Origin: an uncultured Actinomycetes bacterium
Lineage (GTDB): Bacteria; Actinomycetota; Acidimicrobiia; IMCC26256; PALSA-555
DNA: 5,355 nucleotides
Assembly (NCBI GenBank): GCA_937927875.1
Contig: CALEYV010000086.1
Coordinates: forward strand, 1 to 5,355
Direction of reading: 5' to 3'
Part shown: one piece after another, positions 5,184 to 5,355 of the stretch
How the letters are laid out: every line of letters starts with the position of its first letter
How positions within the stretch are numbered: the stretch's first letter is position 1
The notes under the pieces: model-generated
The model's database searches: none
Seen by the model: the letters and a program-made list of their open reading frames with translations, nothing else
What the model was told of the DNA's origin: nothing
Made by a program: the position numbers and the translations under genes

Positions 5184-5355
5184 TCAGCAGGCCCGGCGAA
5201 CCCCGTGGCCGACGATGCAGTAGCCGTGCCCCGTGTCGCGCACGGACGCGTCGAAGCCGAGTGTGAGCAGGCGCTGCAGCGCGTCGGGACGCCAGTAGAC
5301 CTTCACGATCTCGTAGCGGCGCCCGTCACGGAGGCGGCGGTGGCTGACGCCCCGG
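5184..5355 (-). CDS. Partial C-terminus of a probable SAM-dependent methyltransferase
   Basis: The minus strand is open from the right edge to a TGA at 5186-5184, giving 56 residues. The visible part includes HRRLRDGRRYEIVKVYWRPD and LQRLLTLGFDASVRDTGHGY. The pattern of R-L-x-D-G-R-x-Y-x-I-V-K-V-Y-W, then P-D-x-L-x-x-L-L, then GF-A-VR-TG, is what I recall from the last strands of class I methyltransferases related to the UbiE/Methyltransf_11 group. The catalytic core and start lie beyond the window, so neither substrate nor full length can be given. It converges with the complete methyltransferase gene, with 57 bp between stops; no clear terminator is seen there. It is short and was identified by translating the edge directly. 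Confidence 0.65.
   Translation of the reverse strand, partial: RGVSHRRLRDGRRYEIVKVYWRPDALQRLLTLGFDASVRDTGHGYCIVGHGVRRAC

Overview
This looks like the left end of a metagenomic or draft-assembly contig from a high-GC actinobacterium (Actinomycetota). The evidence is very GC-rich codon third positions, frequent GTG starts, a probable F420-dependent PPOX-class protein, a stand-alone LigD-type primase-polymerase and promoters that resemble leaderless actinobacterial ones. I cannot place it below phylum. The first 46 bases are not genomic: they are the tail of the Illumina P5 primer, an 8-base i5 index, and the Nextera read-1 adapter with the Tn5 mosaic end. Genomic sequence starts at about base 47.

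Layout: (1) 82-609 (+) is an ECF-type sigma factor that overlaps by 8 bases a 416-codon gene (602-1852) with three VOC/glyoxalase-fold domains behind a short charged N-terminal segment. (2) 1919-2320 (+) is a small split-barrel, probably F420-binding, PPOX-class protein resembling the Rv2061 family. These three genes are close together on one strand and may be co-transcribed. (3) 2370-3383 (+) is a stand-alone LigD polymerase-domain (archaeo-eukaryotic primase type) DNA-repair polymerase with its own promoter-like sequence. (4) 3401-4204 (-) is a short methylenetetrahydrofolate-reductase-like TIM-barrel protein, convergent with the polymerase gene. (5) 4299-5126 (+) is a class I SAM-dependent methyltransferase, divergent from the MTHFR-like gene across a 94-bp region with two inverted repeats. 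(6) 5184-5355 (-) is the C-terminal end of another probable methyltransferase that runs off the right edge.

The part most likely to reward follow-up is the sigma/VOC pair. The first ~40 codons of the VOC gene overlap the sigma stop and are separated from the VOC domains by a strong internal ribosome-binding site and an in-frame GTG. The gene may therefore make two products, or it may have recruited a small sigma-associated peptide as an N-terminal extension. The middle and last VOC domains are an in-register tandem duplication with an exact 122-residue offset. A second theme is regulatory: the polymerase and MTHFR-like genes both have TACCGT exactly 6 bases before their probable start codon, as expected for leaderless transcripts. 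The other genes look like ordinary accessory metabolism or repair functions with no evident shared pathway. No RNA genes, CRISPR arrays, insertion sequences or stretches over 300 bases without a gene were seen.
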